DNA from: Ktedonobacterales bacterium
GTDB lineage: Bacteria > Chloroflexota > Ktedonobacteria > Ktedonobacterales > JADMIN01
NCBI GenBank assembly: GCA_025935195.1
Contig: JAICVS010000031.1
Span: forward strand, 1 to 35,454
DNA length: 35,454 nucleotides
Reading direction: 5' to 3'
A program made the position numbers and the translations under genes. Shown here piece after piece: positions 1 to 7,536 of the stretch (positions within the stretch are counted from its first letter, which is position 1; each line of letters opens with the position of its first letter). The notes under the pieces are model-generated. The model was not told the DNA's origin. It saw only the letters and a program-made list of their open reading frames with translations, and made no database searches.

Positions 1-62
1 CCGTTTTGCTACGGTTTGCTTCGGCGGCGCCCGCGCGCGGGGCCCCAACGCACTACGTGATG

Positions 63-2852
63 CTAATTCAAGATGTTCTGGCTCGTCGGCGAGACCGGGC
101 AGGCGCTCGCGCTGTCGTTGGTATACGTGAGCGTGCCCGTGGTCGCGACGAACACATTGCTGCCGTTGAAGAACTGCACCGTGTAGGTTCCCGCCGCCTG
201 GTTTGCCACCGAGACGGTGAAGTTCTGCGTGTTCGAGGTGTTCTGCACCGCGATCGGCTTGCCCGTCGGCCCCTTCTTGATCGGATCGGCCAGCCCCGCG
301 AACGGATTGCCCGTGTAGAGCAGCAGTTGCGCTTGCTGCGCGACCGGGATCGTCCAGGAGGCACTGATCGTGCCGGCGCTATGCGTCGTGAACTGCACCC
401 AATAGCTGTTGCCCGACGCCAGCGAGGGCACATTGACCGTCACGGTGCAAGTCTGCGTCGTGGGCGCGGGCGGCGGCGTCGGCAGCGGCGTCGGCGTCGG
501 CGCGGGCGGCGCCGGCGGCATCGGCCGGAACTCCACTGACCAGACGTGTCCGGTGCCGAAGCGGTTGCCGTCTTGAGGATCGTCCATCATGAAGACGGTC
601 CCGCTCTCCTCATCCAGCCCCAGGCCAAAGGCGTTCGGGAAGGTATAGGTTCCACCGAGGATCATCGTCGGGTCCGGGGGACGGATGCACTGCGTCGCGC
701 AGTACACCGTAGCCTCGGGTGATCCCGCTGCCGGCGCGCGCCCCTGTGTCACGTAGACGCGCGATGTCTGACTGATCGGATCGAACTGGAAGAGCGTAGC
801 CGGGCCGGGGCCGGCCGAGGCCAGACCATAGACCACGCCGCGCACCGCATCGGTGGCGACCGCCGAAGCCGGCGTACCGCCTGGTGTGCCGATCGGCAGG
901 ATGCTCGCCGTGCAGATCGCCGTACTGGTGCAGGCGGCGATGTTGCGCACAACCGAGAAGCCCGCGCCCTCTGGAACGTACAGGTCAGGCCCAAGGAAGG
1001 CGAAGTCGCCAGCAACGCCGCCACCATCTGAGGGATTCGCCACGCCGACCACCGTCTGCGTGCGCGGATCGCCGCGCGGGTTGGCGATCTTCTTGATGGT
1101 CGCGCCTGCGTCGGCCTTCGGTCCGGCGAAGTAGAGCGCGCCGTCCGGGCCGACCGCGGCCGCTAACGGCCGCAGCGGGCCGAGGTTGGAGGTTGGCGCT
1201 AACAGCGTCGGATTGGCGATGCTGCCGATGCCGTTGTCGCCGTTCGGGTCGAAGGTGATGCGCCAGACGCCCTGGCTGAAGCGGCCGACGTCGGCCACGT
1301 AGACGAACGACGTCCCATCGCTGTTCGGTGTGGGATCGAGCACCGGCTGCGCGACCGCGCCCATCGTGCCGTCGTCGCAGGAGGCGAACTCCGTCGCGTG
1401 CAGCGACGTATTCGGCACGATGTCGAGCCGGCAGAGGCCGCCGCCCTCACCGCTGACCCACAGATGGCGCTCGCCATTCGCGCCTTGCAGCACGATACCG
1501 CCCGCCGGAGCCTGCATGCCCCAGGCGTACAGATCGGCCATGATGGTCGCGGGCGCCGCGAGCGGCGCGCATGGGGCGATCGGCGTTCCCGCGCAGTCCA
1601 GCGCCCCGCCGGCCGCCACGCTCCACAGGTGGCCCATGCCCACGGGCGGGTTGAGCGCATTCACCGTCGGATCGTCGCCGACGAAGAGCTCGCCCGTATC
1701 CTGGCGCAGCCCCAGGCCCGTGATGCTCAGGTAATTGGTCACACTCAATCCATCGAACGGCGAGGTGAACGCCGGCACGGTGGAGGTGTAGAGATCCTGG
1801 ATGTTGTTCACCGGATCATAGCGCAGCACCGAGGATGGCCCATCCACCGGCGCCTCACCCACAAACAGGTGTGTGCTGGGCTGGATCGTGCCGTCGTCTC
1901 CGACGCCGCCATCCGCCACCATGCCGAACGGCGAGAACGACGTGATGTTCGGGTTGATCGTCGTGGCGCAGGCGCCGCAGGTGCCGACATCCGTGATCAT
2001 CGAGACGCCTGATCCCGTCAGCTCGGCGATGTAGAGATCGCCCCACGCCGTCGTATGCGTCGCGTCCGGCGCGTGGAAGAACATCGCTAGCGATGTGGCG
2101 CCGAGCGGACGCGGGAAATTGATCTTGCCGACGACGGTGGTCGTCTGCGTCGCGATGCTCGCCCCCGCCGCGTTGGCGATACGCACGATATTGGTCGAGC
2201 GGATGAACGCGACGTACAGCTCACCGGCCGGCCCCAGCGCCACCGCGTTGCTGCGGAAGCTGCCCTTGCCGGCCGTGCAGAACGTGTCATCGCAGGTCGG
2301 CACCGCCGCGTTCTGCGCGCCCATGATGACGCCGCTGCCGGCCGCGATCGTCTCAGTGGCGAGATCGAACCGCACGCGCACCGGGCCGAAGCTCTTGCTG
2401 CCCGAATCCGCGATATAGACGAAGCGATGCTGCGAGCTATCAGGATTCGTGAAGACCGGCCCCACCGCCACCTGCGCCGCCGCCGCCGCCGTGAGATCGC
2501 AGGTGGCGACGTTCTCGACGAGCTGGCCGGCGTTGGCTGGGTCCGGGTCCAGCCGGCAGAAGCCGTTGGCGCCGTCGGAGACCCACCAGTGGCCGCCCAG
2601 CGCGCCGTTCAGCCAGACCGGGCTATTGGGCAATGTGACGCCCGCCGCCACCATCGTGCCGGGCTGCGCGTGGGCGTTGAAGACGTTGACGATCCCCAGC
2701 ACCGGCAGCGCCACCAGCGTGATCAGCAGCGGGATCGTCGAAGGCTTGGACAGCCGGCGCGTGATCAGCTTCAACTGCCGGCGCTGCGAAGCGAGCCAAT
2801 TCCGCGCGCCCGGCGGAATGCGCCGCGACGCCAGTATACGGTTCAGATTCAT
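63..2852 (-). CDS. Membrane-anchored or secreted beta-propeller-like protein, copy 1
   Basis: The 929-residue product begins with an unusually long basic stretch (residues 1-36), then one hydrophobic segment (about 39-58) ending AHAQP, which could be a signal peptide or an N-terminal anchor. The rest is Gly/Asp/Pro-rich with many short beta-strand-like motifs, as in NHL or YVTN-type beta-propellers. A motif of the form W-V-S-x-G-x-G-x-C-R-L-D occurs near residue 90 and again near 467, so the propeller region looks like two tandem halves. A Pro/Thr linker (about 778-800) leads to a C-terminal beta-rich domain of about 129 residues. I chose the ATG at 2852 because GAGGG lies just upstream and the copy-2 start aligns with it; an in-frame ATG at 2867 is less likely. 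It is the mirror-image paralogue of the gene at 7537 and is divergent from a BlaI-like gene. No enzymatic motif is recognised and the function is unknown. Confidence 0.85.
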   Translation of the reverse strand: MNLNRILASRRIPPGARNWLASQRRQLKLITRRLSKPSTIPLLITLVALPVLGIVNVFNAHAQPGTMVAAGVTLPNSPVWLNGALGGHWWVSDGANGFCRLDPDPANAGQLVENVATCDLTAAAAAQVAVGPVFTNPDSSQHRFVYIADSGSKSFGPVRVRFDLATETIAAGSGVIMGAQNAAVPTCDDTFCTAGKGSFRSNAVALGPAGELYVAFIRSTNIVRIANAAGASIATQTTTVVGKINFPRPLGATSLAMFFHAPDATHTTAWGDLYIAELTGSGVSMITDVGTCGACATTINPNITSFSPFGMVADGGVGDDGTIQPSTHLFVGEAPVDGPSSVLRYDPVNNIQDLYTSTVPAFTSPFDGLSVTNYLSITGLGLRQDTGELFVGDDPTVNALNPPVGMGHLWSVAAGGALDCAGTPIAPCAPLAAPATIMADLYAWGMQAPAGGIVLQGANGERHLWVSGEGGGLCRLDIVPNTSLHATEFASCDDGTMGAVAQPVLDPTPNSDGTSFVYVADVGRFSQGVWRITFDPNGDNGIGSIANPTLLAPTSNLGPLRPLAAAVGPDGALYFAGPKADAGATIKKIANPRGDPRTQTVVGVANPSDGGGVAGDFAFLGPDLYVPEGAGFSVVRNIAACTSTAICTASILPIGTPGGTPASAVATDAVRGVVYGLASAGPGPATLFQFDPISQTSRVYVTQGRAPAAGSPEATVYCATQCIRPPDPTMILGGTYTFPNAFGLGLDEESGTVFMMDDPQDGNRFGTGHVWSVEFRPMPPAPPAPTPTPLPTPPPAPTTQTCTVTVNVPSLASGNSYWVQFTTHSAGTISASWTIPVAQQAQLLLYTGNPFAGLADPIKKGPTGKPIAVQNTSNTQNFTVSVANQAAGTYTVQFFNGSNVFVATTGTLTYTNDSASACPVSPTSQNILN

Positions 2853-3189
2853 GCGTCCCTCACTCACTCATCAACACTGCGTTCAGAGGCATGACTGGAC
2901 GGGAAGGCGCTGGCTTCAAAGCGCCAGCTTCTCCGTCATGCACACACATCAGCCGCACCCGTTCTTGCCTACCCTCCCCGTGCGGTCGCGACCGCCCGCC
3001 CGCCCCACTGGCGGGAATCCACAGACACGGAAAACACGGCGTCGCTGGGCCAACAGAGCCGCATACATTGACACGTGCCCCGGATCGGCGTATACATGGG
3101 CAAGGCATGAGGTGGCACCGTCGTGGCGGACGCGACGCATATGCGGCGGCGCCGGCGGGTCGAGCCGCGCGGCGCCCCGGAAGCGGGTC

Positions 3190-3231
3190 GGACGACGCGG
3201 GGGATGAGGTGACGAGAGACCCGCGCCGCCG
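3190..3231 (-). promoter_or_regulatory. Conserved leader stem-loop, copy 1
   Basis: Read on the minus strand, toward propeller 1, this is an 11-bp stem (two G-U pairs) closing an 18-nt loop that contains CGTCACCTCATC. It begins five bases after the CTTAC-N5-GTAAG dyad. The equivalent hairpin lies at 7030-7070. Between the copies the arms differ by one full compensatory change (G-C to A-U) and three wobble-compatible changes, which suggests an RNA structure. The loop can pair with the propeller-1 ribosome-binding site (GAGG/GACG) only with a bulged A, so pairing here is weaker than in copy 2. The regulatory role is inferred. Confidence 0.5.
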
Positions 3232-3235
3232 AACT

Positions 3236-3325
3236 CTTACACAGCGTAAGACATTGCGCGAACGCCGCACATCTGCCATGTGGCGGCATACCTATGTCAC
3301 TCGGCATATCTTTGTGGTCAGTAAA
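3236..3325 (-). promoter_or_regulatory. Operator array A between propeller 1 and blaI1
   Basis: On the minus strand the order is TTTACTGA (3325-3318), then a 40-bp element (3309-3270) starting ATATGCC and ending GGCAGATG, a 19-bp gap, and the dyad CTTAC-N5-GTAAG (3250-3236). The 40-bp element contains two TGCC-N4-GGCA-like dyads whose centres are 21 bp apart, two helical turns. The same layout recurs at 6937-7025 and 7217-7289. It lies 95 bp upstream of the blaI1 start and about 380 bp upstream of propeller 1, which suits a divergent operator. BlaI/MecI proteins are known to bind TACA/TGTA-type dyads; which dyad is bound here is inference. Confidence 0.6.
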
Positions 3326-3403
3326 AATGCGCAGCGCGACGTGGATGACGGACCAGCCAACCGCGACGATCGCTCGCGCCGGGCGCGGGGGAGGCGGCGT
3401 GAC

Positions 3404-3952
3404 GTGAGGACCGAGCGCACACAACAACCAGGCCATCCCCTCGCCGATGAAAGCGCGGCCGTGCGCGCGTTCCAGTTGGATAGCACCGGTCTGCGCTGCA
3501 TCCTTGGCTCGCTGGAGGCCGATCTGCTCGAAGCCGTCTGGCACCTGACACCTGGGCCGGAGACGGCGGCGGCGGGCTGGACGACGATCGGCGCCGTCTG
3601 CGCGCACCTCGGCCCCAGCGCCAAATACAAGACGGTGCAGACGGTGATGAACCGCATGGTGGAGAAAGGCTTGCTGCTACGCCGCCAAGACGCGCGCGCC
3701 CACACCTATCGCGCCGGGATGACGCACGACGCGCTGGTCATGCGCGTCACCCACGCCGTCGTCAGCAGCCTGGTCCGCGAGTTCGGCGCGGTGGCCGTTG
3801 ATCAATTGGTGAGCACGCTGCATGCGGTCAGCCCCGAGCACATCGCCGAGCTAGATGCCCTCGCCGCCGCGCCCAGCCCAGGCGTGTCATCGCAAACGGG
3901 CCCGAGCGATACGCCACATGCTCTGCCACCGGTGCCATATCGAGACGCATAA
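3404..3952 (+). CDS. BlaI/MecI-family winged-helix repressor, copy 1
   Basis: The 182-residue product carries a BlaI-type winged helix (about residues 28-110): a leading LGSLE motif, then KTVQTVMNRMVEKGLL as the recognition-helix and wing region, then a dimerisation-like helical part. Family members repress divergent or downstream genes and are inactivated by a partner M56 membrane peptidase. Here the peptidase gene follows after 37 bp on the same strand, so the pair looks like an operon. N- and C-terminal extensions make it longer than the usual 120-130 residues. I chose the GTG at 3404 because GGGGGAGG lies nine bases upstream and the N-terminal length then resembles the paralogue at 6105-6680; an in-frame ATG at 3278 has no ribosome-binding site. 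The core is nearly identical to copy 2. Confidence 0.85.
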   Translation: MRTERTQQPGHPLADESAAVRAFQLDSTGLRCILGSLEADLLEAVWHLTPGPETAAAGWTTIGAVCAHLGPSAKYKTVQTVMNRMVEKGLLLRRQDARAHTYRAGMTHDALVMRVTHAVVSSLVREFGAVAVDQLVSTLHAVSPEHIAELDALAAAPSPGVSSQTGPSDTPHALPPVPYRDA

Positions 3953-3989
3953 TCCGCATGACGAATAATCCGCACGAAGGAGCGAATGG

Positions 3990-5000
3990 GTGAAGTGGCC
4001 GCGCAGTAGTTTCACCGGCATCGCGGCAGACTGGATGGCGCGTCCCTGGACGGCGCGCGTGGCGCTGCTTGCTCTGTATGTCTGCTTGAGTGTGAACTAT
4101 CTCATCACCGACGGCTTGGAAGATCTCCGCTCCGACATCCCAGACTTTATCTTCGATGTCGCCATCCATGTCGTCGCCGCCCGCATCCTTACCGTATCCC
4201 TGTTGCTGCTGGCGAACGGCATCACCGCTGTGTGGCATACCACGCGACACGCTCAGGCGCTGCGGGCGGTGCGCCAGGCGCCGATCCCCGCGCTGGCGGC
4301 GGCCAGCGCCGGCATCGTGCCGGCGGGCCGTGTGTGTGTGCTGGCGGATACGCGGCCGTACGCGGTGTGCGTGGGGCTGTTGCGACCGGTGATTTACGTC
4401 TCCTCCGGTCTGATAGCGCGTGTATCACCGGCGGCGTTGCGGGCGGCGGTGGCGCACGAGGAGGCGCACCGCGCCCGGCACGATCCGGCGCGGCACCTCG
4501 CGCTGCGTATCGTCGCCGCGGCGATCGCATCCGTTCCCTGGCTCACGGTGCTGTCGCGGCGCGCGGCGCTGCGCGCCGAGATTCGCGCCGATCGCTTCGC
4601 GCGGGCCAGCGCCTCCACCAGCGCGCTCGCCGAAGCGCTGGCGGTGGTGATCCGCGGCGGCCCGCTCCCGCCGCTGCCCGCCCCATCCGCGGCGATCCGC
4701 TGGACCGGGATCGTCCACACGAACCTGAGCGGGGCGGATGTGGACGACCTCGCCGCGTGGTCGGACGAGGCATTCGGCCTGCGCCTGCGCTATCTGCGCC
4801 TGCCAGACGATGCCCAACTGCCGCCCCTGCTGCCCGCCGATCTACGCCTCGCCACCGCGATCCGGCCGCTGGCGCGCGCCCTGCCCTACGGCGTCACCGG
4901 CCGGCGCTGGAGTCCCTTCACCTGCGCCGTTGCCTGCCTCCTCACCATCGCCGAGGTAGCCGGCTCCCTTCCCGCTGGGCTGATGGATCTGCTGCCCTAG
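3990..5000 (+). CDS. M56/M48-like membrane zinc metallopeptidase (BlaR1-like, no sensor domain), copy 1
   Basis: The 336-residue protein has hydrophobic segments at about 23-40, 57-78 and 170-188 and a last one near the C terminus. The zinc-binding HEEAH motif is at 156-160 and EIRAD at 197-201 supplies the likely third ligand. In BlaR1/MecR1 systems such a peptidase cleaves, or triggers loss of, the BlaI-type repressor after sensing a signal. The extracellular penicillin-binding domain of BlaR1 is missing here, so the signal is unknown. The GTG start follows GAAGGAG by seven bases. The gene follows blaI1 by 37 bp and converges with its own paralogue, leaving nine bases between the stop codons. 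Confidence 0.8.
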   Translation: MKWPRSSFTGIAADWMARPWTARVALLALYVCLSVNYLITDGLEDLRSDIPDFIFDVAIHVVAARILTVSLLLLANGITAVWHTTRHAQALRAVRQAPIPALAAASAGIVPAGRVCVLADTRPYAVCVGLLRPVIYVSSGLIARVSPAALRAAVAHEEAHRARHDPARHLALRIVAAAIASVPWLTVLSRRAALRAEIRADRFARASASTSALAEALAVVIRGGPLPPLPAPSAAIRWTGIVHTNLSGADVDDLAAWSDEAFGLRLRYLRLPDDAQLPPLLPADLRLATAIRPLARALPYGVTGRRWSPFTCAVACLLTIAEVAGSLPAGLMDLLP

Positions 5001-5033
5001 GGGCTCGCATCAAATGTAGAGCAGATCCATCAG
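4980..5033. terminator. Inverted repeat at the palindrome centre, possible bidirectional terminator
   Basis: A perfect 14-bp inverted repeat (CTGATGGATCTGCT and its complement) with a 26-nt loop spans the facing 3' ends of the two peptidase genes. Each arm encodes the C-terminal LMDLL of one copy, so the repeat is a direct product of the inverted duplication. It could also fold in either transcript as a stem, but neither side has a U tract. Confidence 0.5.
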
Positions 5034-6053
5034 CGTGTCGGCCCACGGGCCGAACGCCTCCATCCACGGCACCAGGCACGCCAGCGCCAGCACCAGCCCG
5101 TTCCCGCGTCTCCCCGTCAATCCGTACGGTAGCACGTGAGCGAGCGAGCGCAGTACCTCGCCGAGCGTCAGATCGGGCGGCAGCGCCTCCGGCAGCGGGA
5201 CCGCGCACGGCAATTGCAGGTAGCGTAAGCGCAGATCGAGATCCGCCGGAGTGGCTGGCGCCGCCCCTTCCGCGCTCCCCGCCAGACCCGTGGCCGCCAT
5301 GTGCCGAGGTCGCCCGCGCCGGTGCGGCTCGCGCGACTGCGGTGGCAGCAGAAACGGGCTGCCCTTAAATGCCGCCAGCAGCGCCTCCGCCAGCGCCGCC
5401 ATAGACGTCTGCTCGCGGGCGAAGCGATCGGCGCGAATCTCGGCGCGTAGCGCCACACGACCGGCCAGCGCGCTCAGCCACGGCACCGGCGTGATCGCCC
5501 CGATCACGATGCGCAGCGCCAGCAGCCGTATGGGATCCCCCCGGCGCCGGTGCGCCTCCTCGTGCGCCACCGCCGCCCGCAGCCCCGCCGGCGACACCCC
5601 CTCCACCAGCCCCGACGACACGTAGATCGCCGGCCGCCACAACCCCACACAGACCGCGAACGGCCGCGCGTCCGCCAGCACATACACACGGTCCGCTGGC
5701 ACGATGCCGGCGCTGGCCGCCACCAGCTTCGCGCTCGGCGCCTGCCGCAATGCCCGCAGCGCGGCCACATGCCGGACATTCTTCACGACCACCGACGCCG
5801 CGACCAGCAGCAGCATCACCAGCGGCACCACGACGCGAATCGCCAACAGATGCAGCGCCAGGTTCAGCCCCAGCTCCACGACGTGCGTGTGCAGCGCGAG
5901 CCAGCCCTCATCCCGGACGTACGGCACGCAGAGATAGACGACCAGCAACAGCGGCGCCGCCAGCAACGCCCAATGGCTCGACGACCAGCGACGCACTCGC
6001 CGCACCCCCTGCGCCAGATCACCATATAGGCGATCGCGGTGAATCCTGTCCAT
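5010..6053 (-). CDS. M56/M48-like membrane zinc metallopeptidase (BlaR1-like, no sensor domain), copy 2
   Basis: The 347-residue paralogue of the gene at 3990 has predicted membrane segments at about 28-45, 60-92, 178-198 and at the C terminus, with HEEAH at 164-168 and EIRAD at 205-209. The block from AASAGIVPA (about 112-120) through the active site is strongly conserved between copies, while the segment between about 225 and 265 has diverged. No extracellular penicillin-binding or other recognisable sensor domain follows. The ATG at 6053 is preceded by GAGGTGAG. It lies 51 bp downstream of blaI2 on the same strand, matching the arrangement of copy 1. Confidence 0.8.
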   Translation of the reverse strand: MDRIHRDRLYGDLAQGVRRVRRWSSSHWALLAAPLLLVVYLCVPYVRDEGWLALHTHVVELGLNLALHLLAIRVVVPLVMLLLVAASVVVKNVRHVAALRALRQAPSAKLVAASAGIVPADRVYVLADARPFAVCVGLWRPAIYVSSGLVEGVSPAGLRAAVAHEEAHRRRGDPIRLLALRIVIGAITPVPWLSALAGRVALRAEIRADRFAREQTSMAALAEALLAAFKGSPFLLPPQSREPHRRGRPRHMAATGLAGSAEGAAPATPADLDLRLRYLQLPCAVPLPEALPPDLTLGEVLRSLAHVLPYGLTGRRGNGLVLALACLVPWMEAFGPWADTLMDLLYI

Positions 6054-6104
6054 CGGCTCACCTCACGTCCGCGATGGCCGTGGGCAAGCATTCACATGCC
6101 CTGG

Positions 6105-6680
6105 CTAGTCCTCGTCGCGCGGCGCGATCGGTTCGTCCGGTTCCTCCACCTGCCCCGCTCCCTGCCCCGCCGGCGTGGACCCCGCGAGCTGTTCGAGCAG
6201 CCGCAGGTGTTCCGGCCCCACCGTCGTGAGCGTCGTCACCAATTGCGCGATCGCCACGTCGCCGAAATCGTGTACCAGCCCGCTGACGATGGTATGGGTC
6301 ACCTGCATCACCAGCGCGTCGTGCGTCATCCCGGCGCGATAGGTGTGGGCGCGCGCGTCGCGCCGCCGCAACAGCAGCCCCTTCTCCACCATGCGGTTCA
6401 TCACCGTCTGCACCGTCTTGTAGTTGAAATCGGGACCGAGATAGTCGCAGACGGCGCCGATCGTCGTCCAGCCCGCCGCCGCCGCCTCCGGCCCCGGCGT
6501 CAACTGCCAGACCGCCTCCAGCAGATCCGCCTCCAGCGAGCCGAGGATGCGCCGCATCCCCGTGCTGTCCAACTGGAACGCCCGCACGGCGGAGCCTTCG
6601 CCTGTCGCCGGCATCGCTGGCGCTGCTGGCGACACTGGCGCTGCTGGCTGGTCCGGCGGCTGTCTGCGCTTGGCATTCAT
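6105..6680 (-). CDS. BlaI/MecI-family winged-helix repressor, copy 2
   Basis: The 191-residue product has an Ala/Pro-rich N-terminal tail (about 1-35), then the same BlaI core as copy 1, including SLEADLLEAVW and YKTVQTVMNRMVEKGLL, and a Pro/Glu-rich C-terminal tail. The ATG at 6680 follows GGGGAG by nine bases. It is expected to act as a dimeric DNA-binding repressor relieved by its co-transcribed peptidase partner at 5010-6053. It is divergent from propeller 2, with an 856-bp intergenic region holding two operator arrays. Near-identity of the recognition segments suggests that both repressors could read the same operators (inference). Confidence 0.85.
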   Translation of the reverse strand: MNAKRRQPPDQPAAPVSPAAPAMPATGEGSAVRAFQLDSTGMRRILGSLEADLLEAVWQLTPGPEAAAAGWTTIGAVCDYLGPDFNYKTVQTVMNRMVEKGLLLRRRDARAHTYRAGMTHDALVMQVTHTIVSGLVHDFGDVAIAQLVTTLTTVGPEHLRLLEQLAGSTPAGQGAGQVEEPDEPIAPRDED

Positions 6681-6936
6681 AACACGCGACTCCCCAGGGA
6701 GCGAAAGAAAGAGTGAGCGAAACAGGAAACAAACGAGATGCCGGGCGCACGCGCCGCATCCCTCCCGCACAGTATAGCGGCTCCCGCACCTCGGCACAAT
6801 GGGCGCCGCGCTCCCCATCCCGGCGTCTGCTCAGGCCGCGAGCATCACGCATTGCCACACTCCCCAGAGCGCGTCCACGACGTGGCGCGATCACCTATCC
6901 CGTACTCACGTCATTGCGCGCACCATAATACGCATC

Positions 6937-7025
6937 TTTACTGATGTTGTACATATGCCAAATGTCGCATCTCCTCTGCCAAACGGCAGATGCGCGCCGC
7001 CCCACGAAGTCGTACAATGCGTAAG
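6937..7025 (+). promoter_or_regulatory. Operator array C between blaI2 and propeller 2
   Basis: This copy matches array A: TTTACTGA (6937-6944), eight bases, a 40-bp element (6953-6992) starting ATATGCC and ending GGCAGATG, an 18-bp gap, then CGTAC-AATGC-GTAAG (7011-7025), one mismatch from CTTAC-N5-GTAAG. The downstream half dyad TGCC-AAAC-GGCA (6977-6988) is perfect and extends to a 6-bp-arm inverted repeat. On the minus strand TATTAT and TGTACA with a 17-bp spacer could be a promoter for blaI2, overlapping the array. Binding of BlaI is inferred from location and symmetry. Confidence 0.6.
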
Positions 7026-7029
7026 AGTT

Positions 7030-7070
7030 CAGCGATGCGGGTTTTCGTCACCTCGTCTCCCGCGTCGCTG
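7030..7070 (+). promoter_or_regulatory. Conserved leader stem-loop with anti-Shine-Dalgarno loop, copy 2
   Basis: A 12-bp stem (one U-G pair) closes a 17-nt loop containing CGTCACCTCGTC (7046-7057). That loop is complementary over 12 positions, with one G-U, to the propeller-2 ribosome-binding site at 7524-7535. The homologous hairpin is at 3190-3231 and its arms show a compensatory substitution. TTCCTTTTTCC follows the stem, so it could alternatively act as an intrinsic terminator or attenuator for transcripts starting at array C. Confidence 0.55.
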
Positions 7071-7170
7071 TTCCTTTTTCCTTCTCTTCCCTCCGCTGTG
7101 AACCCTCACCACGCCCACTTCAGCATACCGATCCCTTCCCTTCCTCCTCCCTTTCCCCTCTCTCACCATG
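7071..7170 (+). other. Polypyrimidine tract in the propeller-2 leader
   Basis: The plus strand here is dominated by C and T, with runs such as TTCCTTTTTCCTTCTCTTCC followed by similar CT-rich blocks up to the ACCATG near 7166. Copy 1 has no counterpart. An open frame crosses the tract, but its low-complexity Pro/Ser/Leu content does not support a real gene. Confidence 0.4.
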
Positions 7171-7216
7171 CCTACACCACCTCGCCGCCGCCCTAAGCAC
7201 AATTGCCGGCCAAAAA

Positions 7217-7313
7217 ATATGCCACTCGACATAGGAACCGTGCCGAGTGGCAGACGCGAAAACACCTACGCTCCCTTACACTCTGTAAGAAGCAGCGGCT
7301 TACCGCGTGTAAG
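7217..7313 (+). promoter_or_regulatory. Operator array B upstream of propeller 2
   Basis: A third 40-bp element (7217-7256) has the same ends (ATATGCC, GGCAGACG) and the same two-dyad layout. It contains TGCC-GAGT-GGCA (7241-7252) and a 9-bp inverted repeat TGCCACTCG/CGAGTGGCA (7220-7228, 7244-7252). After an 18-bp gap come two CTTAC-N5-GTAAG dyads, at 7275-7289 and 7299-7313, with centres 24 bp apart. It shares GACATAGG with array A. It is the array closest to propeller 2 and has no equivalent near propeller 1. Confidence 0.6.
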
Positions 7314-7520
7314 AGTCTGCCGTCGCCAGCGCGACCCACCACACGCGCTCGCGCCATCGCGTGGCGCTCTACCAAGTGATGCCGGCGAGGCAGCGGCGCC
7401 CCAGGCCCCCGGAGGCCAGCCGCCGCGAGAGGAGGTCAAACAGGGGATCCATTCAAGTAGTGAGATGAGCGGAAATCCCGGAAGGCGCGGGCATACGACG
7501 AGAGCATGCCGCCTTCCAGT

Positions 7521-7535
7521 GAGGATGAGGTGACG
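7521..7535 (+). promoter_or_regulatory. Ribosome-binding site of propeller 2, complementary to the leader loop
   Basis: GAGGATGAGGTGACG precedes the ATG at 7537. GATGAGGTGACG (7524-7535) is the partner of the loop at 7046-7057, so the start site could be masked by long-range pairing. The same 12-mer also occurs as DNA at 3203-3214, where it is the complement of the copy-1 loop. Confidence 0.55.
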
Positions 7536-7536
7536 C

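Noticed and set aside
6..539. Arg-rich open frame on the plus strand over the propeller-1 3' end
   Set aside because: It is the reverse-strand shadow of a real gene, has Arg-repeat composition from G/C-rich codons, and no ribosome-binding site.
3404..6680. Beta-lactam resistance locus
   Set aside because: The BlaI/M56 pairing suggests it at first, but no beta-lactamase, PBP2a or penicillin-binding sensor domain is present.
7021..7196. Small leader peptide gene downstream of array C
   Set aside because: The VTSSPAS codons match copy 1 with synonymous changes, but the frame shifts upstream and the rest is low-complexity; a structured RNA explains the conservation better.
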